DNA of 64,000 nt from Paenibacillus kobensis NBRC 15729 (GCF_004000825.1 NZ_BILZ01000025.1:1-64000); one strand, 5' to 3'. Numbered from the stretch's first letter, positions 1-8,700 are shown. Notes: a model not told the origin generated them from the letters alone. Numbers and translations are program-made.

Positions 1-271
1 ACAGAGAAACGGATGGAGTGATGTTTAACACTTTATCTTTGGCAAAAGTCAATGATGATTTGGGACTTAAGTTTACTTTCTGCCTTTTAGTCGTATTCCC
101 GTTCGCATCGTATGTGTACTTCATATATGTTCCGTCGGGATTCTTCATGTACTGCAGTTTTCCGTCATCTGTGTAGATGTATGTAAAACTAGCTGCATTA
201 ACTACACTTGATAAAAGAAGCATGAAACAAGATAAAATAGTTGCAAAAAAAGCTATACGTTTTGTAATCAC
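1..271 (-). CDS. Secreted YD-repeat (RHS-like) protein, 5' part only
   Basis: Reading from 271 to the left edge gives an open frame with no stop, so only the N-terminal 90 codons are present. The start codon is taken as GTG at 271 because AAAGGA lies about 9 bases upstream; an in-frame ATG at 295 has no clear ribosome site. Residues 1-27 look like a signal peptide: ITKRIAFF, a hydrophobic stretch, then VVNAA. The mature part begins YIYTDDGKLQYMKN and continues with YTYDANGNTTKR. These are YD-type repeats as found in RHS and wall-associated proteins. What the missing part does (toxin, wall protein or short secreted protein) cannot be told. The secretion call is an inference from the signal peptide. 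Confidence 0.6.
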   Translation of the reverse strand, partial: MITKRIAFFATILSCFMLLLSSVVNAASFTYIYTDDGKLQYMKNPDGTYMKYTYDANGNTTKRQKVNLSPKSSLTFAKDKVLNITPSVSL

Positions 272-512
272 TTGAGTATTCCTTTCTTTATTCATTTAGT
301 AATATGATTTATTGATATAATACTCGAAACCCGAACCAACCACCCCTGACTTTTCCTATATTGGAAGACCAATCACAATTATATGATGATAGAGTGGATA
401 TTTCTAGATGATCATTAACTTTTTTACAATTTTACTTAACTCATTCAGAAACGTTGTCGGAACCAAACAAAAGAAAGGGTATCCCGCAACAAAAAACAGC
501 CTATGCCGAGAC

Positions 513-543
513 TGCTGCAAAAGTCGTGAGCACTTTTGCAGCA
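513..543. repeat. Perfect 12-bp inverted repeat
   Basis: TGCTGCAAAAGT (513-524) and ACTTTTGCAGCA (532-543) pair perfectly around a 7-base loop. Neither strand has a T-run after the stem, so it is not a standard intrinsic terminator. It could be a dispersed repeat, a processed mRNA end or a protein-binding site. Confidence 0.6.
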
Positions 544-678
544 ACCTCTAAGCCGGCTGCTTAATGTAATCTATTGAAACGTGACCAGAGAGAAAAGATT
601 TCATGACGAAGAAAGTCGTTTTCATGTAGTGATCCATAGCGATGGCTATACGAGCAGCTTCGTGCGTGCCAACAAAAA

Positions 679-719
679 CGCGGCCGGCTCGATTGTTCTT
701 CACAATCAAGCCGGCCGCG
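679..719 (-). terminator. Terminator of the sugar ABC operon
   Basis: Read on the minus strand, a GC-rich stem of about 17 bp (GCGGCCGGCTTGATTGT and its complement, one mismatch) with a 5-base loop is followed by GTTTTTG. It lies 26 bases past the stop codon of the solute-binding protein. Confidence 0.85.
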
Positions 720-744
720 CTATGTCTATCCGTCAGATATTCGC

Positions 745-2085
745 TTATTTCTTCGCAAGATCTTTCCAGCTCTTATCGACTTGCTCGAATAAGCCCTTCT
801 GATCCAGCTTCTTCGCAATGTAGGCTTGCATCGCCGAGCCGAGCTCCTGTGTCACGCCTTCCGGATACATGAACCAGTTCCAGCTCTTCGTCTTGCCTTC
901 CTTGCTGTAAGCAATAACGTCGTTCGCGATGTCTCCAAGAATGGCAGGATCACTGACTTCAACCGATTTGAACGCCGGGATGAACTTGAACTCCTCAACC
1001 ATATACTTTTTGCCGATATCGGACGTTGCCATCCAGTTCAGGAATTCCTTCGCTTCCGCTTTTACTTTCGAGTTCTTGTTCACGACCCAGTTGTTCGGTA
1101 CGCCGACATACAGGTTGTCGTTCGCCGCCGCATCGTCGCTGATCGGCATAGGCAGTACGCCGAGGTTCAAATCTGGGTTAACGCCGTCGATTTGCACTTG
1201 CGTCCAGTTGCCCTGCTGCATCATTGCCGCTTGGCCGCTTGCGAACATCGTCACTTGCGTGTTGTAGTCCGTCGTCAACGGATTGTCGTTGCTGTACTGA
1301 AGCGTCAGATCAAGCAGCTTCGTCCAGTTCTCGAACGTTTTGTTGCCTACGAGCGTGCCCGTTCCTGCATTCATCGCCTCGACGAACGCTTTCGGATCGT
1401 CTTGGTTCGCTACAGCGACGTTGAAATTATGAATGCCGAGAATCCACCATTCCTGATAGCCGTTCGCGAACGGCGTAATGCCTGCGTCCTTCAGCTTCTT
1501 CGCCGCATCAGCCAGCTCCGTGTACGTCTTCGGCAGCGTCGTAATGCCCGCCTTCGCGAACAAATCTTTGTTATAGACGAAGCCGTAGCCTTCGATGTTC
1601 ATCGGCATGCCATAAATCTTGCCGTCCTTCGTCATCGGCACTTTCGCCACATCAAGCGCATCGGCTACCCACGGCTGGTCGGACAAGTCCTCCAGACGAT
1701 TAAGCCACGTTTCCATCTCATTGAATCCGCCGTTGTTGAAAATATCCGGTTCTTCGCCGGAAGCGAATTTAGCCTTCAAAGCTGCGCCGTAGTCCGCGCC
1801 TCCGCCGACCGTCTCGATCTCGAGCTTCACGTTCGGATGCGATTTCTCGTATTCCGCTTTCAGCTTGTCAAGCGCTTCTGCAATCTCAACTTTGAACTGG
1901 AACATGCGGATCGTAACCGGCGCGCCCGTCTTCGCCGTGTCGTCCGTCTTCTGCTCCGTCTGCGTGTCCGTCCCGTTGGACGTATCTGTGCTGGTGTTGT
2001 TATTATCGGACTTCTTGTCGCTGCCGCATGCGGCCAGCATTGCAACCATAACGATCGACATCAGGATCAATAACGATTTTTTCAT
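745..2085 (-). CDS. Sugar ABC transporter solute-binding lipoprotein
   Basis: This 446-residue protein is the extracellular substrate receptor of a family 1 (MalE-like) carbohydrate ABC importer. It has a lipoprotein signal ending in LAAC, with the lipidated cysteine at residue 20, followed by a Ser/Asn/Thr-rich linker to about residue 55. The rest is a typical family 1 binding domain with segments such as NRLEDLSDQPW, YGMPMNIEGYGFVYNKDLF and AAMMQQGNW. A GGGAGG ribosome site precedes the ATG. It is the last gene after two permeases, with a 151-base gap, and ends at a strong terminator. No ATPase gene is nearby, so a shared MsmX/MsmK-type ATPase is inferred. The sugar cannot be named; oligosaccharides are typical of relatives linked to YesMN-type regulators. 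Confidence 0.9.
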   Translation of the reverse strand: MKKSLLILMSIVMVAMLAACGSDKKSDNNNTSTDTSNGTDTQTEQKTDDTAKTGAPVTIRMFQFKVEIAEALDKLKAEYEKSHPNVKLEIETVGGGADYGAALKAKFASGEEPDIFNNGGFNEMETWLNRLEDLSDQPWVADALDVAKVPMTKDGKIYGMPMNIEGYGFVYNKDLFAKAGITTLPKTYTELADAAKKLKDAGITPFANGYQEWWILGIHNFNVAVANQDDPKAFVEAMNAGTGTLVGNKTFENWTKLLDLTLQYSNDNPLTTDYNTQVTMFASGQAAMMQQGNWTQVQIDGVNPDLNLGVLPMPISDDAAANDNLYVGVPNNWVVNKNSKVKAEAKEFLNWMATSDIGKKYMVEEFKFIPAFKSVEVSDPAILGDIANDVIAYSKEGKTKSWNWFMYPEGVTQELGSAMQAYIAKKLDQKGLFEQVDKSWKDLAKK

Positions 2086-2236
2086 AGTATGGACCCTCCC
2101 AAGTGTTGGTCAACCAGCGCCTTGCCTGAACAACTTCAGTATATCGGAACGATTTAACCGCTTACACCGACCACATTGAACAAAAAGGTGGAGTTTGTTG
2201 ACATCCGTTCAAACGATTGCACGAATCTCCTCTTCC

Positions 2237-3070
2237 TTACCCTTTCACAGAGCCTGCCGTAATTCCTTCAATAATATGCTTCTGCAGGAACAGGAAGAAA
2301 ACGACGATCGGCAGTACGCCCATCACGAGCGCAGCCAGCGCAAGATCCCATTGCTTCGTATATTGGCCGAAGAACGAGAACGTCGACAGCGGAATCGTGC
2401 GCAGTCCCGGACGGCCGAGCATAAGCTGCGGCAGCAGGAAGTCATTCCATATCCAGAGACTGTTCAAAATAACTATCGTCATCGTCATCGGCTTCAGAAG
2501 CGGGAACACGATGCGCCAGAACACGCCGTACGGCGAGCAGCCGTCGACGACCGCCGCTTCCTCGACCTCAGCCGGGATCGACTTCACGAACCCATGGTAC
2601 AAGAAGATCGTCAGCGATGAGCCGAAGCCGATATAGCACAGCCATAGGCCCGGCATGTTGTTCACGAGATGGAACCAGCTTCCGACCTTCATGAGCGGAA
2701 TCATGATCGATTGGAACGGAATGACCATCGCCGCTACGAACAGCGTGAACAGCAAGTTGTTGTACATACTAGGCTTGCGCACCATCCGGTAGGCAGCCAT
2801 TGAACCGAACAACGTCAGTCCCGCGATGCTCGTGACCGTAATGAGCAGCGAGTTGCGGAAAGCATGCAAGAAATTCATCACATCGAACGCCTTCGTATAA
2901 TTATGCCATCGAAGCGCCTTCGGAAGCGAGGACGCATCGAGCAAAATATCGGCATAAGGCTTGAATGAATTCGCGAGCAAGAAATAAAACGGGACAAGGA
3001 ACAGCAGCGCGAGCAGTACGGCAGCGGCTTCCGCGCTTAGCGAGCGCAGCCGGATCGATCGGGTTTTCAT
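2237..3070 (-). CDS. Carbohydrate ABC transporter permease, MalG type
   Basis: A 277-residue inner-membrane permease with about six hydrophobic helices; the first (about residues 16-34, AAAVLLALLFLVPFYFLLA) follows a basic N-terminus. The cytoplasmic EAA loop that docks with the ATPase is visible as EVEEAAVVDGCSPYGVFWRI near residue 190. It ends KHIIEGITAGSVKG, which is typical of the family (UgpE/AraQ/MalG). It follows the partner permease by one base, so the two are translationally coupled and should form the heterodimeric channel for the binding protein downstream. Confidence 0.92.
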   Translation of the reverse strand: MKTRSIRLRSLSAEAAAVLLALLFLVPFYFLLANSFKPYADILLDASSLPKALRWHNYTKAFDVMNFLHAFRNSLLITVTSIAGLTLFGSMAAYRMVRKPSMYNNLLFTLFVAAMVIPFQSIMIPLMKVGSWFHLVNNMPGLWLCYIGFGSSLTIFLYHGFVKSIPAEVEEAAVVDGCSPYGVFWRIVFPLLKPMTMTIVILNSLWIWNDFLLPQLMLGRPGLRTIPLSTFSFFGQYTKQWDLALAALVMGVLPIVVFFLFLQKHIIEGITAGSVKG

Positions 3071-3071
3071 G

Positions 3072-3953
3072 TTAGGCTTCCACCTCCCGTTTCTTCGTCA
3101 GCCGGACTTGAATCGTCGTAATGGCGGCTACGATCAGGAAGAAGATGAACGCCTTCGCTGTGCCAAGCCCATACCGGTTGTTCTGGAACGCCTCTGCATA
3201 GATGTTCAGCGCAACCGACTGCGTCGAGTTGAACGGCCCGCCCTTCGTCAGCGACAGAATGACGTCGAACGCTTTGAACGACCAAGACAACGCGAGGAAC
3301 AAACAGATTGTAACGGCCGGCATGATAAGCGGAAAAATAATATGACGCAGCCGTTGCACCGCTGTCGCTCCGTCTATCGCTGCCGCCTCGTTCAATTCCT
3401 TCGGCACGTTAATCAAGGCTGCGATGTAGATGACCATCAAATAACCGGCGCCGCTCCACATCGTCACGATAACGATCGCCCAGAATGACGTCTGCTCGTC
3501 ACCGAGCCACGGAAGCTTGAATAGATGCCAATCTGTCGCCTTGCCGATCGCGGCAAAGCCTTTGACGAAGATGAATTGCCAGATGAAGCCGAGCAGCAAT
3601 CCCCCAATGACATTCGGCAGGAAGAAGATCGTGCGCAGCGCTCCCCGCATCCGGATCGGCTGCGTGAGCAGCAGCGCGAGCAGGAAAGCGAGCACGTTTG
3701 TCAGTACAACGGCAACTGCCGTCAGTTTAGCCGTGAACAGAAACGACTGGCGGAAGCCTTCGTCCTGGGCCGCCGATTTGAAATTGTCGAACCCGACGAA
3801 TGAAACCGTATCGGCTACCCCGTTCCAATCGGTAAACGAGTAATACATCCCCATGACGAACGGAAGCAGCACGATGATCGCGAAGGCGACCGTAGCCGGG
3901 CCTGTAAATATGATCTGCTGCATCCATCCGGCATTTATCCATTTTCTCGTCAT
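3072..3953 (-). CDS. Carbohydrate ABC transporter permease, MalF type
   Basis: A 293-residue permease. I chose the ATG at 3953 (MTRKWINAGWMQQ) because AAGGGGG lies 10 bases upstream; the longer frame to 4013 has no ribosome site. It has six predicted helices and an EAA loop (KELNEAAAIDGATAVQRLRHI) near residue 190, followed by IIFPLIMPA. It is the first gene of the permease-permease-binding protein operon and is divergent from the sensor kinase at 4138, the usual arrangement for YesM/YesN-regulated sugar importers. Confidence 0.92.
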   Translation of the reverse strand: MTRKWINAGWMQQIIFTGPATVAFAIIVLLPFVMGMYYSFTDWNGVADTVSFVGFDNFKSAAQDEGFRQSFLFTAKLTAVAVVLTNVLAFLLALLLTQPIRMRGALRTIFFLPNVIGGLLLGFIWQFIFVKGFAAIGKATDWHLFKLPWLGDEQTSFWAIVIVTMWSGAGYLMVIYIAALINVPKELNEAAAIDGATAVQRLRHIIFPLIMPAVTICLFLALSWSFKAFDVILSLTKGGPFNSTQSVALNIYAEAFQNNRYGLGTAKAFIFFLIVAAITTIQVRLTKKREVEA

Positions 3954-4045
3954 GGCACAATGCCCCCTTCTGAATTCGTAACCTAAGTATACGAACCGCG
4001 GCGCATGCTGCACACCGACGAGCGTGACCGGAAAGGTGGAACATA

Positions 4046-4074
4046 TTGATCTATGGAAAGGCTTTCACTATAAT
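4046..4074 (+). promoter_or_regulatory. Sigma-A promoter of the sensor-regulator operon with a cre-like site
   Basis: TTGATC (4046-4051), a 17-base spacer and TATAAT (4069-4074) form a good promoter 64 bases before the kinase start. The spacer holds ATGGAAAGGCTTTCA (4053-4067), which fits the CcpA cre consensus WTGNAANCGNWWNCA except for the central C. Catabolite repression of the sensing system is an inference. Confidence 0.6.
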
Positions 4075-4137
4075 AACCAGTATTCCATTCATTCCGTCCG
4101 AGAATTCGGATATGCCGGCAGGGAGGATTGTTAAAAC

Positions 4138-5961
4138 ATGAAGTTCCATGCGCTAAGGCGCAGTCTTCGCGCCAAGCTAGTCATCTTCCTGCTGCTCGCG
4201 ATTATCATTCCGATGGCCGCCTCGATCATGATTACGAATACGCGCACCTCCGTCATCGTGACCGACGATAAGGTGAATACGGCGTCAAACTTGCTCTATC
4301 AGGGCAAGACGAACCTCGAGCATTACCTCCGGACGGTCACGCAAGCTTCCCTGCTCGTTTACAATGGGACAAGCTACGGCGGAGATACGCTGTACCGGAT
4401 TCTAGAGCAAGGCCGTCAGGATTACTTATCCGAACAGGAAATTTATAAAAGCTTGCAGTCGATCGCGCTCGCCGTTAAGGAAGTCCATCAAGTGTACTTA
4501 TATGCGTCGAAGGTCAAGCGCGGCTATATCGTAGTTGGCGGCAACACGAAGAAAGCCGATCAGCCATATCCCGCGAACGCGGATAAGCTCAGCCATGTCG
4601 AAGTTGCGGCGATCTACGAGCCGACGCATGTGAGCGGCAGCTACAACATTAATACGCCGCCCTACTCCCCGTCCCAGAAGGTCGTTTCCATTCACCGCAA
4701 TGTCATTCGCATTCCGGCTGACGAGCAGATCGGCTCACTCTCGATCGATATCGATACGACCGTCATCGATGCGATATGCGACAATCTGTACGACCGGAAC
4801 AAGGAACAACTGTACTTATTATCGGACCAAGGGACCGTCATCTATGGCCCGAACGCTGATGAAATCGGCAAACATTGGCAGGACAAAGAGGGATTGACCG
4901 TCGTATCCCAGTCCAGCAAAGGCGGCTACTCGATGTCGGATAACGCTTCATTCCGCGGCGTATATGTGTACGACAAGCTCATCGACGGCAACTTGAATTG
5001 GACCATTGTTACGAAAATTCCGGAGTCGACGCTGCAAGCGGGAACCCGCCAAGTTACGCTAGTTAACACGGTCGTCCTTATCCTCTCGTCGATCATTGTA
5101 GCGGCGATTGCTGTGTATGTCTCGTTCTGGATTACGTCTCCAATCCGGAAGCTTACAGGTTATGCGAACCGCATACAATCTGGTGAGCTCGATATCGACA
5201 TCCGGCTGAACCGGACCGACGAGATCGGTGCGCTAGCGCGCCGCTTCCGGCTTATGATGGAGACGATCAACAACCTCGTCCTGCGGGAATATAAGCTCGA
5301 AATCGCGAACAAGACGAACGAGCTGAAGGCGCTGCAGGCGCAAGTTCAGCCGCATTTTCTATACAATGCGCTGCAGATGATCGGTACATCCGCTCTGCAG
5401 AGCGGCGCGCCGGGCGTCTATCAGCTTGTTATGCTGCTAGGCAAGCTGATGCGGTATTCGATGAGCGGCTCCGACAAGCCCGTTATGCTGATAGAGGAGA
5501 TCGATCATACGACCGCTTACTTGGAGCTGCAGAAGCACCGGTTCGGCGACAAGCTCGATTACCGGATCGATGTCGCGCCGGATACGGCAAGACTGCCCGT
5601 TCCGCGCATGATTTTACAGCCGCTCGCAGAAAATGTGTTTAAGCACGCTTTCGATCCTGCCGGCGGCGATCTCCGCGTCGCCATTCGTACGGTTCGCTCT
5701 GATGACGAGCTGCTGTTCATCAGCATCGAGAACGACGGACCGCCGATCGATCCGGACCGGCTTGAGCGGCTGCGCGAGCTGATCGCACAGAAGCCGGACT
5801 TTAGCGAACAAGAGCATATCGGCCTCGTGAACGTATTGTCCCGGCTGCGGCTCAACTGCGGCGAACGCGCCGGCTTGACGCTGAATGGCGGCACGAATGG
5901 CGGGCTTCTCGTAACGCTCATCGTGCCGATCGAACAGGAAGAAAGAGAGGTGCTGTCATGA
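4138..5961 (+). CDS. YesM-like sensor histidine kinase
   Basis: A 607-residue membrane histidine kinase. A transmembrane helix at about residues 13-32 and another at about 303-330 (VVLILSSIIVAAIAVYVSFWI) bracket an extracellular sensor of about 270 residues. A HAMP domain follows (ITSPIRKLTGYANRIQSGELD), then the His kinase 5 block QVQPHFLYNALQMI with phospho-acceptor His406, and an ATPase domain with LQPLAENVFKHAF as N-box. It overlaps the regulator gene by 4 bases (ATGA), so the pair is co-translated. It is divergent from the sugar ABC operon and probably senses that sugar, perhaps through the binding protein. Confidence 0.93.
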   Translation: MKFHALRRSLRAKLVIFLLLAIIIPMAASIMITNTRTSVIVTDDKVNTASNLLYQGKTNLEHYLRTVTQASLLVYNGTSYGGDTLYRILEQGRQDYLSEQEIYKSLQSIALAVKEVHQVYLYASKVKRGYIVVGGNTKKADQPYPANADKLSHVEVAAIYEPTHVSGSYNINTPPYSPSQKVVSIHRNVIRIPADEQIGSLSIDIDTTVIDAICDNLYDRNKEQLYLLSDQGTVIYGPNADEIGKHWQDKEGLTVVSQSSKGGYSMSDNASFRGVYVYDKLIDGNLNWTIVTKIPESTLQAGTRQVTLVNTVVLILSSIIVAAIAVYVSFWITSPIRKLTGYANRIQSGELDIDIRLNRTDEIGALARRFRLMMETINNLVLREYKLEIANKTNELKALQAQVQPHFLYNALQMIGTSALQSGAPGVYQLVMLLGKLMRYSMSGSDKPVMLIEEIDHTTAYLELQKHRFGDKLDYRIDVAPDTARLPVPRMILQPLAENVFKHAFDPAGGDLRVAIRTVRSDDELLFISIENDGPPIDPDRLERLRELIAQKPDFSEQEHIGLVNVLSRLRLNCGERAGLTLNGGTNGGLLVTLIVPIEQEEREVLS

Positions 5962-7586
5962 TCGTTCTTATCGTCGACGACGAGCAGCATGCGCGGGAAG
6001 CCGCCAAGCTGCTCGTCCCATGGGAGCGCTTCGGCGTCTCCGAACTGCTGGAAGCCGAGAACGGCGAAGAAGCGAAAGCGATCATTCAGCAGAAGCATCC
6101 TTCCATTATCGTAACCGACATGCATATGCCCGTATCGGACGGCATGAAACTGATCGAGTGGGTAAGCAGCTGCGAGCCTTCGGCCAAGCTCATTGTTATC
6201 AGCGGCTATAACGACTTCAGCTACGTCCGTCACACGCTGCGGCACGGCGGGATCGATTACTTGTTGAAGCCGATCGATCCGGCACAGCTGCTCGATGCTG
6301 TGAAGCGCGCGCTCGACCTGCTCTCGGAGGAGCAGCAGGAGAAACAGCGGCAGATCGAGCAGGGCATCACGATGAATCAGTACAAGCCGGTTTATCGCGA
6401 CCACTTGTTAAGCCAGCTCATCCAATCGCGCCTGACCGATGCCGATCCGCTCATTCGCCAGCTTCGGGAGCAGTTCCCTAAGCTGGCCGGTGCAGCCGAA
6501 TGCCGCGCTGCCTTGTTCCCGCTGCATTCGCTTATGAACAAGCTGCTTCAGCGGTTCAGCGGCGACCGGGATCTGGCTGTCTATGCGATCCAGAACGTGC
6601 TGAACGATCTCGTCATGCATGATTGGAACGAAGGATGCGCATTCCGATTTCCGAACGATCCTGAACAATTAGCCGTCCTTCTATGGGAAGGCGATGACCG
6701 CATGGCTCAACATCGAATTGGTCAGCTCATCCAGGCGCTGCATTCGACCTTCAATTTGCCGTTCTACGCGGCAGTCAGCAACGCGAAGCCATTCCCTGAC
6801 GGCGCTTGCGATGCGTTCGAATCCGCACGCCGCGCCTTGATGCAGCGGAATCTGCTCCGCGCGGGCGAATCTTCCGTCTTGACGGAGAGCAGCGCTGCCG
6901 CTGTACAGGCCGACCTGTCGCCGCTGCCGGATTTGACTGCCCTTGCAGAGCCAATCCGGCTCGCTATGCTAGCGCGGGACGAACTGACGCTCCGCAAGAG
7001 CATAACCTCTTGGTTCCATGCCGCCGGTACAATGGCATCCATAACGCCGGCTCATATTGAACGATGGCAGAAGCAGCTGGACATTGCAGCTGTCCAGTGG
7101 CAGCACCGCTTCAGCCCGGAAGGCGATACAGGCGAGCCAGCGCCGCATCTGGCGATGCCCTTCCTGTTCGAGGAAGACGGTACGCTCTCGCTCCATCGGA
7201 CACAAGAGAAGTGGATCGCGCTTCTTCTGGAGGAAGCCGAACGGTTCGCCCGCCTCATACGGCAGGAGCGCAACATCATTCGTGAAATGACCGATTATAT
7301 CGACCGCCACTTGCAGGATGACTTGTCCCTTCAGCAATTGGCCAGCCGGTTCTTCCTTAGCCGGGAATATGTGTCCCGCAAGTTCCGTCAAGAGACCGGT
7401 GTTACGCTATCCGAGTATGTCGAACGGCTGCGTATGGAGAAAGCAACTCTGCTTCTCGCGAACCGAGCTTACAAAATTGCAGAGATCGCAGCAATGACCG
7501 GTTACGCGGACGAGAAGTATTTCAGCAAAGTATTCAAGAAGCATTCCGGAATGTCGCCGCAGCAGCACCGGAAGAACGAAACCTAA
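5958..7586 (+). CDS. YesN-like AraC-family response regulator
   Basis: A 542-residue regulator with an N-terminal receiver domain (residues 1-120; acidic pair DDE at 7-9, phospho-acceptor Asp54 in VTDMHMPV, Lys in LLKPID) and a C-terminal AraC DNA-binding domain (about 435-540) with two helix-turn-helices, LSLQQLASRFFLSREYVSRKF and the KIAEIAAMTGYADEKYFSKVFKK region. The 300-residue middle is variable in this family. It is partnered with the upstream kinase and most likely activates the divergent ABC operon, whose own promoter lacks a good -35 box. Confidence 0.93.
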   Translation: MIVLIVDDEQHAREAAKLLVPWERFGVSELLEAENGEEAKAIIQQKHPSIIVTDMHMPVSDGMKLIEWVSSCEPSAKLIVISGYNDFSYVRHTLRHGGIDYLLKPIDPAQLLDAVKRALDLLSEEQQEKQRQIEQGITMNQYKPVYRDHLLSQLIQSRLTDADPLIRQLREQFPKLAGAAECRAALFPLHSLMNKLLQRFSGDRDLAVYAIQNVLNDLVMHDWNEGCAFRFPNDPEQLAVLLWEGDDRMAQHRIGQLIQALHSTFNLPFYAAVSNAKPFPDGACDAFESARRALMQRNLLRAGESSVLTESSAAAVQADLSPLPDLTALAEPIRLAMLARDELTLRKSITSWFHAAGTMASITPAHIERWQKQLDIAAVQWQHRFSPEGDTGEPAPHLAMPFLFEEDGTLSLHRTQEKWIALLLEEAERFARLIRQERNIIREMTDYIDRHLQDDLSLQQLASRFFLSREYVSRKFRQETGVTLSEYVERLRMEKATLLLANRAYKIAEIAAMTGYADEKYFSKVFKKHSGMSPQQHRKNET

Positions 7587-7678
7587 CGGAAGAAAACGTA
7601 ACAACTTGTTCACAATTAATATCGTTTTCTTTTGCCAGCCAGTTGGGTATAATTAACCTATCATTGGAGGTGTGCGTG

Positions 7679-7777
7679 ATGACGCTTAACTTTCTGATCG
7701 TTCTTCTCGTCATGGTTCTGTTTGTGACTGCCATCTTTACGGCATCCTACAACGACGACAAGACGAAAGGTCTGTAA
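7679..7777 (+). CDS. Small membrane peptide of 32 residues
   Basis: ATG at 7679 is preceded by a clear GGAGG at 7666-7670. The peptide begins MTLNFLIVLLVMVLFVTAIF, a single transmembrane helix, and ends TASYNDDKTKGL with a charged tail. It has its own terminator immediately downstream. The strong ribosome site, the clean helix-plus-tail layout and the terminator argue that it is real. I do not recognise a family. Confidence 0.65.
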   Translation: MTLNFLIVLLVMVLFVTAIFTASYNDDKTKGL

Positions 7778-7778
7778 T

Positions 7779-7860
7779 TCGATTTCATTGAATTTGCAGC
7801 TGGTTACAAAAAAAGCTCCCCGCCGTTGGCGGGAAGCTTTTTTTGTTTCAATGAAATCGA
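7779..7860. terminator. Nested bidirectional terminator
   Basis: The inner hairpin (7806-7846) pairs ACAAAAAAAGCT and CCCGCC with GGCGGG and AGCTTTTTTTGT, giving T-runs on both strands. It sits inside a second perfect 14-bp inverted repeat, TCGATTTCATTGAA (7779-7792) and TTCAATGAAATCGA (7847-7860). It separates the small membrane peptide from the convergent AbrB-like gene. Confidence 0.85.
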
Positions 7861-8109
7861 TTAACGGCGAAGCTGACCCATGTCGGTCATGCATTCTCCG
7901 CATACATAACGTTCTTTGAAGTCGTTAACTTCTTCCATCGATCCGCAGAATACGCATCTTGGACGATACCGTTCCAGAATGATATGGTCACCCTGCACCA
8001 AAATTTCTACAGGATCTCCCTCGTTCATTTGATACCGTTTGCGCAACGATTTAGGCAATACGATGCGCCCCAGTTGGTCTACTTTACGTACTACACCTGC
8101 CGGTTTCAT
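7861..8109 (-). CDS. AbrB-family transition-state regulator
   Basis: An 82-residue protein with an N-terminal swapped-hairpin AbrB DNA-binding domain: GVVRKVDQLGRIVLPKSLRK, then GDPVEILVQGDHIILERY (residues 5-48). The C-terminal half carries CVFCG and CGEC, a probable four-cysteine zinc site. AbrB proteins act as tetramers that repress post-exponential genes during growth. Ribosome site AAGGAGTG lies 8 bases upstream of the ATG. It is monocistronic, between trmL and the nested terminator. Whether it is the main AbrB or a paralogue such as Abh cannot be told from one window. Confidence 0.88.
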   Translation of the reverse strand: MKPAGVVRKVDQLGRIVLPKSLRKRYQMNEGDPVEILVQGDHIILERYRPRCVFCGSMEEVNDFKERYVCGECMTDMGQLRR

Positions 8110-8232
8110 CCTTATTCACTCCTTGTGTCTTGATTCGCAGCCAGTTATGAGAAACCTATGCACTATAGACTTTCGATGGTTAGTGAACTTTTCCTTCCCA
8201 GATCTAGTTTTTCTTAAGATTCTGCAATAAAG

Positions 8233-8700
8233 TTAGTCGAATAAACCAGGGAAGTCGTTCTGACGCAGCGCTTCATAGACGACAATCGCGGCCGAATTCG
8301 CCAAATTCAGCGAGCGGACTTTATCGGTCATCGGCATCCGAATCAGCGTATCGGGATGCTCGTCCAGCAGCTCCTGCGGAAGTCCCTTCGTCTCCTTGCC
8401 GAATACGAACAGATCGCCGTCGCGGTATGCCATGTCGCTGTATCGCTTATCCGCACGTGTGCTAGCGAAGAAGAAGCGGTTGTCCTTGAAGCGCTCCTTC
8501 ACCTCAGCGAAGCTGTCGTAATACGTCAAATTAACCGCATACCAATAATCCAATCCTGCACGTTTCAGCGTAGCATCGTCGGTACGAAAGCCAAGCGGAC
8601 GAACAAGGTGCAAATGGGTGCCGGTAGCTGCACATGTTCTTGCAATATTGCCGGTGTTCGCCGGAATTTCCGGTTCGACCAATACGATATGAAATGGCAT
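8233..8700 (-). CDS. trmL: tRNA (cytidine/uridine-34-2'-O)-methyltransferase TrmL
   Basis: A 155-residue SPOUT-family methyltransferase that methylates the wobble ribose of tRNA-Leu. It shows the three SPOUT motifs: VEPEIPANTGNIART (residues 8-22), FVFGKETKGLP (about 97-107) and RSLNLANSAAIVVYEAL (about 128-144), which together form the trefoil knot that binds S-adenosylmethionine. Length and start (MPFHIVLVEPEIP) match the family. It is monocistronic. Confidence 0.93.
   Translation of the reverse strand: MPFHIVLVEPEIPANTGNIARTCAATGTHLHLVRPLGFRTDDATLKRAGLDYWYAVNLTYYDSFAEVKERFKDNRFFFASTRADKRYSDMAYRDGDLFVFGKETKGLPQELLDEHPDTLIRMPMTDKVRSLNLANSAAIVVYEALRQNDFPGLFD

Larger units (their letters stand above)
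296..744. other. Non-coding stretch between the YD gene and the sugar-binding protein gene
   Basis: I see no convincing gene here. The short plus-strand frames at 581 and 642 lie over the terminator of the next gene and have no ribosome site. The stretch is AT-rich from 300 to 480. It contains the perfect hairpin at 513-543 and the terminator at 679-719, listed separately. Confidence 0.6.

Noticed and set aside
826-2073. Long plus-strand frame of 415 codons
   Set aside because: It is antisense to the solute-binding protein gene, Arg/Val-rich in the way of a reverse frame, and has no ribosome site.
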